The notes: generated from the sequence alone by a model not told the origin. A DNA stretch of 64,000 nucleotides from Rhizobium sp. CCGE531 (GCF_003627795.1 NZ_CP032684.1:3842001-3906000); one strand, 5' to 3'. Shown: positions 29,434 to 39,494, counted from the stretch's first letter. Program-made: numbers and translations.

Positions 29434-29961
29434 TCAGTCGTCCGTTTCCTTGAGGCGCGCCTGGAAAACCTGCTCGTAGCCGCTGACATAGCGATCGAAC
29501 AGCAGCGAGAAGCTCTCGATCTCCTCCGGCGTCCAGTCGGCGAAGATGCTGCCGATGACGGAATATTTCTGCGCCTGGATCTCCGACAGCAATTTCTGCC
29601 CGAGCGCGGTCAGTATCACGACGATGCGCCGCGCATCCGCCTGCGATGCCTTGCGCCGCAACACGCCGCGCGTCACCATGTCGGCAACGATGCGGCTCGC
29701 CCGCGAAGGATCGATGCGCAGCATCTCGGCGATGGTGCCGACGGTGACCTCGCCTGTCGTCTCCGCCCGCCGCACAACATCGAGCACGTCGAGATGCGAA
29801 AGCTCGAGCCCCGGCGCAACGCTCTCAATGGCGAGCCTGCCGATCATGCGGCGACCTGTCAGCAGCCGCATGCGCGTCATCGCATGGCCGATGCGCAGGA
29901 GATTCTCGTCGTCGGTCAGGGCCTGAGCTTCAACTTCACGTGTATTCGTCGCAGATGTCAT
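29434..29961 (-). CDS. MarR-family transcriptional regulator
   Basis: 175 residues from ATG 29961, which has a ggtggaaag site. The winged helix is VTVGTIAEMLRIDPSRASRIVADMV... with the wing RRKASQADARRIVVILT. It is divergently transcribed from an MFS exporter gene and most likely represses it, releasing on binding an exported compound. The longer frame upstream runs through the promoter region and is not used. Confidence 0.92.
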   Translation of the reverse strand: MTSATNTREVEAQALTDDENLLRIGHAMTRMRLLTGRRMIGRLAIESVAPGLELSHLDVLDVVRRAETTGEVTVGTIAEMLRIDPSRASRIVADMVTRGVLRRKASQADARRIVVILTALGQKLLSEIQAQKYSVIGSIFADWTPEEIESFSLLFDRYVSGYEQVFQARLKETDD

Positions 29962-30014
29962 CTTTCCACCATACCAGAGGCGGACAAGAAATAAAACATG
30001 CAAACAGCATTCAC

Positions 30015-30052
30015 ATGTCATTGACATTTATATGCTATTGGCACATATGTAT
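30015..30052. promoter_or_regulatory. Divergent MarR/MFS promoter region with palindromic operator
   Basis: ATGTCATTGACAT (30015-30027) is a perfect palindrome that contains a -35-like TTGACA (30021-30026); a TATGTA follows at 30046-30051. A repressor bound to the palindrome would block the exporter promoter. Confidence 0.55.
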
Positions 30053-30128
30053 CAGGTATGAAAACCGGGGCGTGCCGCGCATTCGATCGACCGCGCAGCG
30101 TTTCGGCCAAGCTCGGATTTCCTGCCCC

Positions 30129-31664
30129 ATGGACATGCAAACAACCTTCGCGCCGCTCGTCGCGGATCACAGACGGCGGCTTATACTCTTCCTGTTTCTG
30201 ATGACTGCCATGTTTATGGCAACGCTCGACAACCAGATCGTCTCGACGGCGCTTCCGACGATCGTCGGCGAATTCGGGCATTTGGAACGCTTCGGCTGGA
30301 TCGGATCGGCCTATCTTCTCTCCCTCTCCGCCGTCATGCCCGTTTACGGCAAGCTCGGCGATCTCTTCGGCCGCAAATATGTGATGATGACGGCGATCGC
30401 GATCTTCACGATCGGCTCCGCCGTCTGCGGCCTTGCCGTTTCGATGAACACGCTGATCGCCGCCCGCGTCCTTCAGGGCCTCGGCGGCGGCGGCATCCTC
30501 GTGTCGATCTTCGCCGTCAACGCCGACCTGTTCGAGCCGCGCGAGCGCGCCCGCTACCAGAGCTATTCCAGCCTCGTGCTGATGGCCTCCGGCGCCATCG
30601 GCCCCGTTCTCGGCGGCACGATGAGCGATCTCTTCGGCTGGCGCTCCATCTTCCTCGTCAATGTGCCGATCGGCTTTATCGTGCTGGCCGGCCTTGCCAC
30701 CATGCTCCCCTACCGCAAGCCGGCCCGCCGCCCGAAGATCGATTATGCCGGCGCAATCCTCCTTGCGCTGACGACGACGAGCATCGTGCTTGCCGCCGAC
30801 GGCAGCGAACTCTTCGGATCGCTGTTGTCGCCGCAATGCCTCGGCATCATTGCCTTGGGCGTGATCTGCGCCATCGCCTGGGTTTTCATCGAGCGCCGCG
30901 CGCCCGAGCCGATCGTGCCGATGTCGCTGTTCCGCAACCCGACATTCGGCCTCCTGCTGATCATCTCGATCACCAGCGGCGCCGTTGCCATCGGCATGGT
31001 CAATTATTTCGCGCTCTTCCTGCAGACGACGACGGGCCTTTCGCCCTCGATGGCCGGCCTGCTGTTCATTCTCCTGACCGGCGGCATCGTCTGCGGCTCG
31101 TTGTCAGCAGGCAGGCTGATTGCGGCCAGAGGGCGCTACAAGCCCTTTGCCATCGCGAGTGCTGCCTGCAGCGCCATCGCATTTGGCTCGCTCGCCTTCG
31201 TCCATGCGGGCACGCCCATCGTCTTCATCGGCGGACTGATGCTGCTGCATGGCATCGGCATCGGCCTTGCGCAGCAGGTTCCCGTCATCGGCGTGCAGAA
31301 CGCGGCAGCAGCCCGTGACGTCGGCGCGGCGACCGGCGCCGTCACGCTCTCGCGCATGGGCGGCGCCTCGATCGCCATCTCCATCTATGGCGCCATTATC
31401 GCCGCCAAGCTCGGCAATGTCGGCGTCTCCATCGCGGGCGTATCCGACATCGAGCAGCTGACGCCGAAGATGATGGCCGCATTGCCCGAGGCGACCCGCG
31501 AGGCCGTCGCCAATGCCTATGCAAGCGCCTTCAGCCCGCTGTTCATGACGGCTGCGGGCATCTGCCTCATCGGCCTTCTGACCGCGCTGACGCTGAAGAA
31601 CGTGCAGCTACCCGGTGCTGTGAAGAAATTCGAAAGCACCGCCGCCGCTCAGGCCGCCGAGTAA
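30129..31664 (+). CDS. MFS drug exporter, DHA2 (EmrB/QacA) family
   Basis: 511 residues from ATG 30129, with about 14 hydrophobic segments. Motif A-like GKLGDLFGRKYVM and the DHA2 start MATLDNQIVSTALPTIVGEF are clear, and motif C is within VLMASGAIGPVLGGTMSD. It is a proton-driven exporter in the inner membrane. It is paired with the divergent MarR gene. No EmrA-type adaptor is present, so it probably works alone. Confidence 0.93.
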   Translation: MDMQTTFAPLVADHRRRLILFLFLMTAMFMATLDNQIVSTALPTIVGEFGHLERFGWIGSAYLLSLSAVMPVYGKLGDLFGRKYVMMTAIAIFTIGSAVCGLAVSMNTLIAARVLQGLGGGGILVSIFAVNADLFEPRERARYQSYSSLVLMASGAIGPVLGGTMSDLFGWRSIFLVNVPIGFIVLAGLATMLPYRKPARRPKIDYAGAILLALTTTSIVLAADGSELFGSLLSPQCLGIIALGVICAIAWVFIERRAPEPIVPMSLFRNPTFGLLLIISITSGAVAIGMVNYFALFLQTTTGLSPSMAGLLFILLTGGIVCGSLSAGRLIAARGRYKPFAIASAACSAIAFGSLAFVHAGTPIVFIGGLMLLHGIGIGLAQQVPVIGVQNAAAARDVGAATGAVTLSRMGGASIAISIYGAIIAAKLGNVGVSIAGVSDIEQLTPKMMAALPEATREAVANAYASAFSPLFMTAAGICLIGLLTALTLKNVQLPGAVKKFESTAAAQAAE

Positions 31665-31683
31665 GGTCATCCGGCCTGCAATC

Positions 31684-31707
31684 GACAAGGGAATCATTTC
31701 CCTTGTC
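31684..31707 (+). terminator. Hairpin after the MFS gene, possible terminator
   Basis: A perfect 10-bp stem gacaagggaa/ttcccttgtc with a tcat loop. The T-tract is poor, so termination may be weak. Confidence 0.45.
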
Positions 31708-31736
31708 ATCCCTTCGTCACAGGGCTAAATCTGCCG

Positions 31737-31845
31737 ACGCTCTAACGGGGTGCCTCATGTCCTTCCGGACATCTGGCTGAGAGGCTTCACCGGCCAACCC
31801 GCGGAACCTGATCCGGCTAACACCGGCGGAGGGATTAGACGCGTG
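31737..31845 (+). ncRNA. TPP riboswitch (THI element)
   Basis: The hallmark segments ggggtgcc, ctgagaggct, acccgcggaacctgatccgg, ctaacaccg and gcggagggatta are in the canonical order. It precedes the thiamine importer genes and should lower their expression when TPP is plentiful. Confidence 0.96.
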
Positions 31846-31884
31846 ACGAAATCATAGCGCCCTTTCCCCTTCAAGACGAAACCC

Positions 31885-31996
31885 AGAGCATGGTGCCGAA
31901 AAGTGTAAACGGTTTTCGGGCGACATCATGCTCTAATTATTTGATTTTAGAGCGGATTCAGATTTTAGGTCGATAGACCTAAAATCATCCGGCTCT
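31885..31996. repeat. Rhizobial REP-type repeat, two hairpins, copy 2, inside the thiB leader
   Basis: Hairpin 1 is 31885-31934 (agagcatgg.../...catgctct) and hairpin 2 is 31949-31996 (agagc...ggctct around attttaggtc/gacctaaaat). It lies between the TPP riboswitch and thiB, ending just before the thiB ribosome binding site. Confidence 0.88.
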
Positions 31997-32012
31997 AGGA
32001 GGAGGCGCTGTC

Positions 32013-33041
32013 GTGCAAAACCGATCGCTATTGTCATACTTCGCCGGACTGGCCCTTGCCGCCGGCGCAACGTTTTTTGCTGCCCAGACCGCCGAGGCGG
32101 CCGACAAGACCCTGACCATCTACACCTATGAGAGCTTCACCGCCGATTGGGGTCCGGGCGCCAAGGTCAAGGCCGCCTTCGAAAAGACCTGCGGCTGCAC
32201 GGTCAATTATGTCAGCGTCACCGATGGCGTCGCCCTTCTGTCCCGCCTGAAGCTGGAAGGTGCGGGCACCAAGGCCGATATCGTTCTCGGCCTCGACACC
32301 AATCTCGTCGACGAAGCCAAGGATACCGGCCTCTTCGATAAAAGCGGCGTCGACACCTCGGCCCTCAAGCTCCCCGGCGATTTCAAGGATGACGTCTTCG
32401 TGCCCTACGACTACGGCCATTTCGCCGTGATCTACGACAGCCAGACGGTCAAGAACCCGCCGAAGAGCATGAAGGATCTGATCGAGGGCGATCCCTCGCA
32501 GAAGATCGTCATCGAGGATCCGCGCACCTCGACGCCTGGCCTCGGCCTGCTGCTCTGGGTCAAGTCGATCTATGGCGACAAATCAGCCGATGCCTGGGCG
32601 AAGCTCAAGGGCCGTATCCTGACCGTCACCCCCGGCTGGTCGGAAGCCTACGACCTCTTTACCAAGGGCGAAGCGCCGATGGTGCTCTCCTACACGACGT
32701 CGCCGGCCTATCACATGATCGAGGACAAGACCGACCGCTACCAGGCCGCCGCCTTCTCCGAGGGACATTACATCCAGATCGAAGTCGCCGGCCTCATCAA
32801 GTCCTCGCCGAACAAGGAGCTCGCCCGCGACTTCCTGAAGTTCATGATCTCCTCAGGCTTCCAGGACATCATCCCGACAAGCAATTGGATGATGCCGGTC
32901 TCTGCTACCTCGGAGCCGCTGCCGGATGCCTTCAGCAAGCTCGTCGTGCCGTCGAAGACTTTCCTGATGAGCCCCGCCGACGTCGACAAGAACCGCAAGG
33001 CCTGGATCGACGAATGGCTGGCAGCCACCAGCGGCAATTGA
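32013..33041 (+). CDS. thiB: Thiamine ABC transporter, periplasmic substrate-binding protein
   Basis: 342 residues with a Sec signal ([20 protein letters not shown]). The mature part opens [17 protein letters not shown], typical for ThiB, and includes [14 protein letters not shown]. Translation starts at GTG 32013, placed by aggaggagg eight bases upstream. It binds thiamine or TPP in the periplasm for ThiPQ. The gene is under the TPP riboswitch, with a REP repeat between them. Confidence 0.95.
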   Translation: MQNRSLLSYFAGLALAAGATFFAAQTAEAADKTLTIYTYESFTADWGPGAKVKAAFEKTCGCTVNYVSVTDGVALLSRLKLEGAGTKADIVLGLDTNLVDEAKDTGLFDKSGVDTSALKLPGDFKDDVFVPYDYGHFAVIYDSQTVKNPPKSMKDLIEGDPSQKIVIEDPRTSTPGLGLLLWVKSIYGDKSADAWAKLKGRILTVTPGWSEAYDLFTKGEAPMVLSYTTSPAYHMIEDKTDRYQAAAFSEGHYIQIEVAGLIKSSPNKELARDFLKFMISSGFQDIIPTSNWMMPVSATSEPLPDAFSKLVVPSKTFLMSPADVDKNRKAWIDEWLAATSGN

Positions 33042-33051
33042 CGCCCTGACC

Positions 33052-34689
33052 ATGCTCGCGGCACCCGAACGAAGACGCGCCATTTCCGGCGGGGCGCTCA
33101 GCCTCGCCGGCATTGTGCTCTTCGTCGGGGTCGCCGTCCTCGTCCTCTTGGCCGCCGGCATCGAATCCGGCGGCGACACCACGCTGAGCGACCCCTATCT
33201 GCTGGGCGTCCTGCGCTTCACGCTGCTGCAGGCGGTGCTTTCGACGCTGCTCTCCGTAGTGCTCGCCATACCGGTCGCCCGCGCCCTGGCGCGCCAGCCG
33301 CGCTTTCCCGGCCGGCTATGGCTGCTCCGGCTGATGGCCGTGCCGATGGGCTTGCCCGTGCTGATCGGCGCGCTCGGCCTGCTCGGCATATGGGGCCGGC
33401 AGGGATTGTTCAATCAGGCGCTTGCAGCGCTCGGCCTGTCGCAGCCCGTCAGCATCTATGGCCTTGCCGGCATTTTGCTCGCGCATGTCTTCTTCAACAT
33501 GCCGCTCGCCTGCCGGCTGATGCTGGCCGGGCTGGAGCGCGTTCCGGCGGAATATTGGCTTGTGGCCGGCGGTCTCGGCATGCGGCCCGCCTCGGTCTTT
33601 CGCTTCATCGAATGGCCCATCCTGCGAGGCCTCATTCCGGGCATCGCCGGCCTGATCTTCATGCTCTGCGCCACCAGCTTCACCCTGGTCCTGATCCTCG
33701 GCGGCGGCCCGGCCGCAACGACGCTGGAGGTAGCGATCTATCAGGCGCTCCGCTTCGATTTCGATCCCGGCCGCGCCGTGATGCTGTCGCTGCTGCAGAT
33801 CGCCGTCACTCTCCTCATCCTCGGCGCCATGACGCTGTTTCGCGCGCCTGACGACCACGGACTGACCAGCGGCCGCGCGCTCCACCGCATCGATGGGCAA
33901 GGGACGACTGCCCGATGGATCGACGCTCTTCTGCTGTCTGCCGCCACACTCTTTCTCGGCCTGCCGCTCGCTTCCATCGTGGTGACCGGGCTCGAGGCGA
34001 ACCTTCTGAAACTCGCCGGCCAGCCGATCTTTCTGCAGGCGGCCGTTACGAGCCTGGCGATTGCGCTCGCCGCCGGCCTTCTGGCAGTCTTGATATCCTT
34101 TGCCATCATTCGCGCCCGATCGGTGATATCGGCGGATCGCCGCAAGACCGTCAGCCTGTGCGGCCTAGCGCTCACGTTGAGCGCAAGCTCGTCCCTTATT
34201 CTGCTCGTCCCACCGATCGTGCTGGCAACCGGCTGGTTTCTGGCGCTGAGACCATTAGGCGATCCCAGCCGCTTCGCCGCCATCCTCATCGTTGTTATCA
34301 ATGCGCTGATGGCGCTGCCCTTCGTCATTCGCGTCGTCGAGCCGGCCTATGCAATCCATGTCAGCCGCACCGAACGGCTGGCGGCGAGCCTCGGCCTTCA
34401 CGGCATGGCCCGCCTTCGGCTGATCGATTGGCCGGGTCTGCGCAAGCCGTTCTTCACCGCGCTCTCCTTCGCCATGGCGCTGTCGCTTGGTGATCTCGGC
34501 GCTGTCGCCCTCTTCGGCTCGGATAGCCTCATGACCCTGCCCTGGCTGGTCTACAGCAAGCTCGGCAGCTACCGCACGAACGACGCCGATGGATATGCCT
34601 TGATCCTCGGCCTGGTGTGCCTTCTTTTGACCATCGCCGGCACGGCCGGCCAAGGCACGCGCGATCATGAAAGCAGGGGAAATGACTGA
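33052..34689 (+). CDS. thiP: Thiamine ABC transporter permease
   Basis: 545 residues, a fused two-halved permease with about 12 transmembrane segments. Each half has an EAA-type loop ([20 protein letters not shown] and [20 protein letters not shown]) that contacts the ATPase. Starts 11 bases after thiB and overlaps thiQ by eight bases. Confidence 0.95.
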   Translation: MLAAPERRRAISGGALSLAGIVLFVGVAVLVLLAAGIESGGDTTLSDPYLLGVLRFTLLQAVLSTLLSVVLAIPVARALARQPRFPGRLWLLRLMAVPMGLPVLIGALGLLGIWGRQGLFNQALAALGLSQPVSIYGLAGILLAHVFFNMPLACRLMLAGLERVPAEYWLVAGGLGMRPASVFRFIEWPILRGLIPGIAGLIFMLCATSFTLVLILGGGPAATTLEVAIYQALRFDFDPGRAVMLSLLQIAVTLLILGAMTLFRAPDDHGLTSGRALHRIDGQGTTARWIDALLLSAATLFLGLPLASIVVTGLEANLLKLAGQPIFLQAAVTSLAIALAAGLLAVLISFAIIRARSVISADRRKTVSLCGLALTLSASSSLILLVPPIVLATGWFLALRPLGDPSRFAAILIVVINALMALPFVIRVVEPAYAIHVSRTERLAASLGLHGMARLRLIDWPGLRKPFFTALSFAMALSLGDLGAVALFGSDSLMTLPWLVYSKLGSYRTNDADGYALILGLVCLLLTIAGTAGQGTRDHESRGND

Positions 34690-35410
34690 CGGCCACGACA
34701 TGAAGGAACAGGGCATCGCCATGGCCGGCGTCGAGCTGCGCCTCGGCACGCATGACTTTCGGTTCGACTGCACGTTGCCGCAGGGCAAGATCATCGCCAT
34801 TGCCGGGCCGTCGGGATCTGGAAAGTCGACCTTCCTCAATTTAGTGGCCGGGTTCGAACAGCCCGATCGCGGCCGCATTCTGCTCGCCGGACAGGACGTG
34901 ACCGGCCTGCATCCCGCCGAACGACCGGTGTCGCTGGTCTTTCAGGACAACAACCTCTTTGCCCATCTCGATCTCTTCACCAATGTCGGCCTTGGCATCA
35001 ACCCATCATTGAGGCTTTCGGCACAGGACCGGCAAAGGGTCTCGGGGGCCTTGGCGCGCGTCGGCCTGCCCGGTTTCGAGAAGCGCAAGCCGGGAACGCT
35101 CTCCGGCGGCGAACGGCAACGCGCCGCGTTCGCAAGGGCGCTCGTACGCGACAAGCCGATCCTGCTGCTGGACGAACCCTTCGCCGCCCTCGATCCCGGC
35201 CTGCGCTCCGGCATGGTCGAACTCCTGAAAGCCCTGCATCGCGAGAGCGGCAATACGGTGCTGATCGTTTCGCACGATCCGGCCGAGGTGCGGCGTCTTG
35301 CCGACCACGCCGTCTTCATCGACGGCGGCGCGATCAGGCTTGCCGCCTCCCTCGAGACCTTCCTGAAGGCGGGCGATATTCCGGCTCTGACCACATTTCT
35401 GCAGCATTGA
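34682..35410 (+). CDS. thiQ: Thiamine ABC transporter ATP-binding protein
   Basis: 242 residues. Walker [13 protein letters not shown]-loop [14 protein letters not shown], signature [16 protein letters not shown], Walker [13 protein letters not shown] and switch His IVSHDP are all intact. The D-N-N-L-F after the Q-loop is characteristic of ThiQ. ATG 34682 has aggggaa upstream and sits in the ATGACTGA overlap with thiP; an in-frame ATG at 34667 is an alternative. Confidence 0.95.
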   Translation: MTDGHDMKEQGIAMAGVELRLGTHDFRFDCTLPQGKIIAIAGPSGSGKSTFLNLVAGFEQPDRGRILLAGQDVTGLHPAERPVSLVFQDNNLFAHLDLFTNVGLGINPSLRLSAQDRQRVSGALARVGLPGFEKRKPGTLSGGERQRAAFARALVRDKPILLLDEPFAALDPGLRSGMVELLKALHRESGNTVLIVSHDPAEVRRLADHAVFIDGGAIRLAASLETFLKAGDIPALTTFLQH

Positions 35411-35526
35411 TTGCGCTGCAGCATCCTGCTGTCGGCTTTGCCTTAATTTCGTCGCGCCGAACGGCTGAAAGTCCTGGGAAATGCTTGCTAAAATACAACG
35501 CCGCCACATTTAAACGGAGTCTCGCT

Positions 35527-35684
35527 ATGCAACCGGTGCTAAAATCGGCTACAGCAGGGGTCGGAGACCGCCCGGGCAAATGCGGACCGATGGGGATGCA
35601 AGCAACCTTTATCGGCGCGCGACGATGAGCAGCCCGGTAACGATCAACCGGATTTGGCGCCAAGCCGGCATGGCAGCGAAATGA
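35527..35684 (+). other. Two tiny overlapping ORFs leading into the M48 protease gene
   Basis: A 33-codon ORF (35527-35628, start MQPVLKSATAGVGDR, with cggag upstream) ends in ATGA overlapping a 19-codon ORF (35625-35684, MSSPVTINRIWRQAGMAAK), which ends in ATGA overlapping the ATG at 35681. The codon usage is not clearly that of a gene. They may be leader ORFs or chance. Confidence 0.3.
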
Positions 35685-37213
35685 GTGGGACACTGGTACT
35701 GAAGCAGAGCGAACGAGCAGAACGAAGGATCAGCGTGACCGTCGCAGCCCGTGTGCGCCGCCTTGCCCCGCTCCTTGTCGCTGCCATGGTGCTGGACAGC
35801 TGCCAAACGGTGATGGACCAATCCTACCAGCCGAGCGTTTCGCCCTCCGCCAATCCGCAGATCGTCTCCGAGGTACAAAAAAACGATCCGCGCGCGCAGA
35901 TGGGCGCACGCGAGCATCCGCGCATCCTCGCAAGCTATGGCGGCGAATACAAGGACGCCAGGACAGAGCGGCTTGTCGCCCGTATCGCCGGCGCCCTGAC
36001 CAGCGTGTCGGAAAACCCGCAGCAATCCTATCGCATCACCATTCTCAATTCGCCCTCGATCAACGCCTTCGCGCTTCCGGGCGGCTATCTTTATGTGACC
36101 CGCGGCCTTCTGGCGCTTGCCAATGATGCTTCCGAAGTCGCTGCCGTGCTGTCGCACGAGATGGCGCACGTGACAGCCAATCACGGCATTGAGCGGCAGA
36201 AGCGCGAAGAAGCCGAAGTCATCGCCAGCCGCGTCGTTTCGGAAGTCCTGTCGAGCGATCTGGCCGGCAAGCAGGCGCTCGCGCGCGGCAAGCTGCGTCT
36301 CGCCGCCTTCTCGCGCCAGCAGGAACTCCAGGCCGACGAGATCGGCATCCGCACACTCGGCCAGGCGGGCTACGATCCCTATGCCGCCACCCGCTTCCTG
36401 AACGCGATGGAAGACTACAGCCGCTTCATGTCGGCCAATTCCGATGCCGACCAGAGCCTGGACTTCCTTTCGAGCCACCCGAGCACGCCGCAGCGCATCG
36501 ATCTCGCCAAGGCGCATGCCCGCGAATTCGGCGAGGAAGGCAAGGTCGGCGACATCGGCCGCGATTATTACCTGAACGGCATCGATGGCCTGCTCTATGG
36601 CGACAGCCCCGAGGAAGGCTATGTGCGCGGCCAGACCTTCCTGCATGGCGGCCTTGGCATCCGCTTCGACGTGCCGCCCGATTTCCGCATCGACAACAAG
36701 GTCGAGGCCGTGATGGCGACTGGCCCGGGCGATATCGCCATTCGTTTCGACGGCGTTGCCGACAGCCAGAACCAGAACCTGACGAATTATATTTCCAGCG
36801 GCTGGGTGACAGGCCTCGATCCCTCCTCGATCCGGTCGATCACCGTCAACGGCATGCCTGCCGCCACCGCGCGTGCTTCCGCCGATCGTTGGGATTTCGA
36901 TGTCACCGTCATCCGTGACCGCACGCAGATCTTCCGCTTCCTGACGGCCGTACCGAAGGGGAACATCGCTCAGCTCAACCAGACGGCGGACGTGCTACGG
37001 TCGAGTTTCCGGCATATGACGCCGGACGAAGCCGCCTCGCTGAAGCCGCTCAGGGTCCGCGTCGTCACCGTCAAGCCCGGCGACACGATCACGACGCTCG
37101 CCGCCCGCATGATGGGCACCGACCGCAAGCTCGACCTGTTCAAACTGATCAACGCCCTACCGACCGGGGCGACGATTGCACCGGGCGACAAGGTCAAGAT
37201 TATTTCGGAATAG
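35681..37213 (+). CDS. M48-family metalloprotease with C-terminal LysM-like domain, probable lipoprotein
   Basis: 510 residues from ATG 35681; a GTG at 35735 gives a shorter form whose N-terminus is a more typical lipoprotein signal (VRRLAPLLVAAMVLDSC). The zinc site is HEMAH in VLSHEMAHVTANHG, with the third ligand in RQQELQADEIGIRTLG. The C-terminus, VVTVKPGDTITTLAARM to TIAPGDKVKIISE, resembles LysM. Proteins of this BepA-like class handle outer-membrane protein quality control in the periplasm. It is convergent with rpoH, a heat-shock sigma factor. Confidence 0.88.
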   Translation: MSGTLVLKQSERAERRISVTVAARVRRLAPLLVAAMVLDSCQTVMDQSYQPSVSPSANPQIVSEVQKNDPRAQMGAREHPRILASYGGEYKDARTERLVARIAGALTSVSENPQQSYRITILNSPSINAFALPGGYLYVTRGLLALANDASEVAAVLSHEMAHVTANHGIERQKREEAEVIASRVVSEVLSSDLAGKQALARGKLRLAAFSRQQELQADEIGIRTLGQAGYDPYAATRFLNAMEDYSRFMSANSDADQSLDFLSSHPSTPQRIDLAKAHAREFGEEGKVGDIGRDYYLNGIDGLLYGDSPEEGYVRGQTFLHGGLGIRFDVPPDFRIDNKVEAVMATGPGDIAIRFDGVADSQNQNLTNYISSGWVTGLDPSSIRSITVNGMPAATARASADRWDFDVTVIRDRTQIFRFLTAVPKGNIAQLNQTADVLRSSFRHMTPDEAASLKPLRVRVVTVKPGDTITTLAARMMGTDRKLDLFKLINALPTGATIAPGDKVKIISE

Positions 37214-37252
37214 CAATCGGTCTATCGTCTCTCGGCCGGAAGAAGACCCTTC

Positions 37253-38116
37253 TCAGGCATAGGTCGCCATGCGGGGATCCGCATCCACCAGCGCGTTGCG
37301 GAGCTTGTCCATCGCGCGGCTTTCGATCTGACGCACGCGCTCCTTGGAAATTCCGAGATCGGCGCCGAGTTCCTCGAGCGTCGCTCCATCCTCGACGAGG
37401 CGGCGTGCCTGGATGATCTTCATCTCGCGTTCGTTGAGGTGCTTCAGCGCCGAGGCAAGCCATATGCGACGGCGTTCACCGTCGATCATGTCGGAAACCT
37501 GCTCGTCCGGAAGCGGCTCGTTGCTGATGAGAAAATCGATCCGCTCCGCGCTTTCGGAATCGCCCGATATCGAGGGCGCCTGCAGGGACGTATCGCTGCT
37601 GGAAAGGCGCGCATCCATCGTCTGCACGTCGGCAAGGCTGACGCCGAGCGCAACCGCGATTTCCTCATGGATGGACTGGACGGTAACGCCTGAATTGCTG
37701 CGGGCGAGCTTGGCGCGCAGGCGGCGAAGATTGAAGAACAACGCCTTCTGCGCCGAACTCGTGCCACCGCGCACGATCGACCAATTGCGCAGAATATAAT
37801 CCTGGATCGAAGCGCGGATCCACCAGCTTGCATAGGTCGAGAAGCGAACTTCCCGTTCCGGCTCGAATCGGGCGGCCGCTTCCAGGAGACCGACATAGCC
37901 TTCCTGCACGAGATCGCTCATCGGCAGTCCGAAATTGCGAAATTTGCCCGCCATGGAAATGACGAGGCGCATATGGGCGGTTGCTATCTGATTGCGGGCG
38001 CCGCGATCATCGTGATCCTTCCAGCGTATAGCAAGATTATGCTCTTCGTCGCGATCGAGATAGGGGGCAGCCATCGCAACTTTGATCATGCGTCGATCTG
38101 CAGACATATTCGTCAT
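37253..38116 (-). CDS. rpoH: RNA polymerase sigma-32 factor, RpoH type (probably RpoH2)
   Basis: 287 residues. Region 2 has DLVQEGYVGLLEAAARFEPE and FSTYASWWIRASIQDYILRN. The RpoH box QKALFFNLRRLR separates it from sigma-70 housekeeping factors. Region 4.2 is LEELGADLGISKERVRQIES. ATG 38116 was chosen because AGGAG lies six bases upstream; ATG 38122 is directly against it. Rhizobia carry two or more RpoH paralogues. The RpoH2 label is a guess from the neighbourhood and the divergent N-terminus. Confidence 0.93.
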   Translation of the reverse strand: MTNMSADRRMIKVAMAAPYLDRDEEHNLAIRWKDHDDRGARNQIATAHMRLVISMAGKFRNFGLPMSDLVQEGYVGLLEAAARFEPEREVRFSTYASWWIRASIQDYILRNWSIVRGGTSSAQKALFFNLRRLRAKLARSNSGVTVQSIHEEIAVALGVSLADVQTMDARLSSSDTSLQAPSISGDSESAERIDFLISNEPLPDEQVSDMIDGERRRIWLASALKHLNEREMKIIQARRLVEDGATLEELGADLGISKERVRQIESRAMDKLRNALVDADPRMATYA

Positions 38117-38470
38117 ACGCATCTCCTAGGTTCGGCCTCAAATCGTCTGTAATGCCGCAGTCGACGAAAAGGGCAGCAAGTATCGTTTCCGAACATCGCT
38201 GCTCGGATGGAAATCAATGAATGAAATTCAAATTGGAGACCGATATCCGGTTCACCGGATAATCGATGACTAGTCTTGTTCGATCTCAGCGAATGGGTCT
38301 GACGATTGAAGCATGCTCAGATCGCCGGGGGGCTTCAAATGAAAACGCATAGGCCGGTCCTCGTGAATGTCGATAAAACAGGCCGTTCGGAAACTTCTCC
38401 CCACTGGAGTGCACCCACACCGACCGCTAACACGAGGCTTAAACGCGGCAGAAGCAAAAAGGTTCCAAAG
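38117..38470. other. Intergenic region upstream of rpoH
   Basis: It holds the rpoH promoter (minus strand). A short plus-strand ORF (from 38306 or 38339) runs into the carD terminator and is not credible. No clear alternative-sigma promoter was found. Confidence 0.5.
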
Positions 38471-38501
38471 AAAAAACCCGGCACGATGGCCGGGTTTTTT
38501 T
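38471..38501. terminator. Intrinsic terminator downstream of carD
   Basis: Stem aaaaaacccggc/gccgggtttttt with an acgatg-type loop; usable on both strands and placed right after the carD stop on the minus strand. Confidence 0.88.
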
Positions 38502-38523
38502 AAGCAGGATTGGCGCTCTGGCC

Positions 38524-39096
38524 TTATGCGGCTTCGTCCTGGGAATCGTCTTCCTCGACGACCTTGCCACGCTTCGGGCCTTTGTTGAGATTGATCTCGA
38601 CAAGGCGAACGGCTTCCGTTTCCGACATCTTGTTGACGGCTGCAATTTCGCGCGCCATGCGATCGAGCGCAGCTTCATAGAGCTGACGTTCGGAATAGGA
38701 CTGCTCCGGCTGGTTCTCGGCGCGATAGAGATCGCGAACCACTTCAGCGATGGAGAGCAGATCGCCGGAATTGATCTTGGCATCATATTCCTGGGCGCGA
38801 CGCGACCACATGGTGCGCTTCACGCGGGCTTTGCCCTGCACGACCTTCAGTGCCCGCTCGACGAAATCCGTCTCGGAAAGCTTGCGCATGCCGATGCTCA
38901 TGGCCTTGGACACCGGCACCTTCAGGCGCATCTTGTCTTTCTCGAAGTCGATTACGAACAGCTCGAGCTTCATGCCTGCGACTTCTTGTTCTTCGATCGC
39001 AGTGATCGTGCCGACACCGTGGGCCGGATAAACGATCGCTTCACCAGTTTTGAAGCCATGGCGTGCTGCTGAAGGTTTTTTCTGCTGGGTCGTCAT
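38524..39096 (-). CDS. CarD/CdnL-family RNA polymerase-binding regulator
   Basis: 190 residues from ATG 39096 (ATG 39105 also possible). The N-terminal RNA polymerase-interaction domain reads FKTGEAIVYPAHGVGTITAI, and the C-terminal helical DNA-binding part includes TMWSRRAQEYDAKINSGDLL and AENQPEQSYSERQLYEAALD. CarD proteins stabilise promoter open complexes, notably at rRNA and growth genes. It is a single-gene unit with its own terminator. Confidence 0.93.
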   Translation of the reverse strand: MTTQQKKPSAARHGFKTGEAIVYPAHGVGTITAIEEQEVAGMKLELFVIDFEKDKMRLKVPVSKAMSIGMRKLSETDFVERALKVVQGKARVKRTMWSRRAQEYDAKINSGDLLSIAEVVRDLYRAENQPEQSYSERQLYEAALDRMAREIAAVNKMSETEAVRLVEINLNKGPKRGKVVEEDDSQDEAA

Positions 39097-39494
39097 TCTT
39101 TTCAAAAACTCCCTGTTACGCGCCCGGTTGGGCCCGGGGGCCGGGTCAGTCAGGCCCGGATGAGACGGATGTACCGTCGGGTCACTTCATCCTGGTCCAG
39201 CCAGACTTATGCAAACAGAAACCCATCCATCGCGATCCGGGACCCGACAACACAAATCGTTGATATGTCAAGGAAACCGCGTACGGATTGGTGATTTGCT
39301 TTCGTGATGGTTTTGGGCATGCGAAATGCCGCAGTGGATCAGTGTGAGGAACCTATCACAAAAATCTGAGGAAATCAATAATTTGCTGCGCGCGCGCCAA
39401 AAAGGCCACGGTGACCGCCATGCGGCCCAGCGGCAGTGATTCGCTTTCTGCGATATCGACTACACCTTTATCGACGGCCTGTCACGGCCCTCGA
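39097..39494. other. Intergenic region between carD and fdxA
   Basis: About 400 bases. It holds the carD promoter and the end of fdxA, with a G/C-rich tract (gggcccgggggccgggtc) near 39128. No ORF or RNA motif was recognised. Confidence 0.4.

Noticed and set aside
34848..34862. tRNA-like T-loop sequence gggttcgaac
   Set aside because: It lies within the thiQ coding sequence with no cloverleaf around it. No tRNA was seen in the window.
38123..38290. EcfG-type promoter upstream of rpoH
   Set aside because: A GGAAAC occurs on the minus strand, but no CGTT lies at the right spacing.
38306..38503. Small plus-strand ORF between rpoH and carD
   Set aside because: It runs through the carD terminator and ends in it; a coding function is unlikely.
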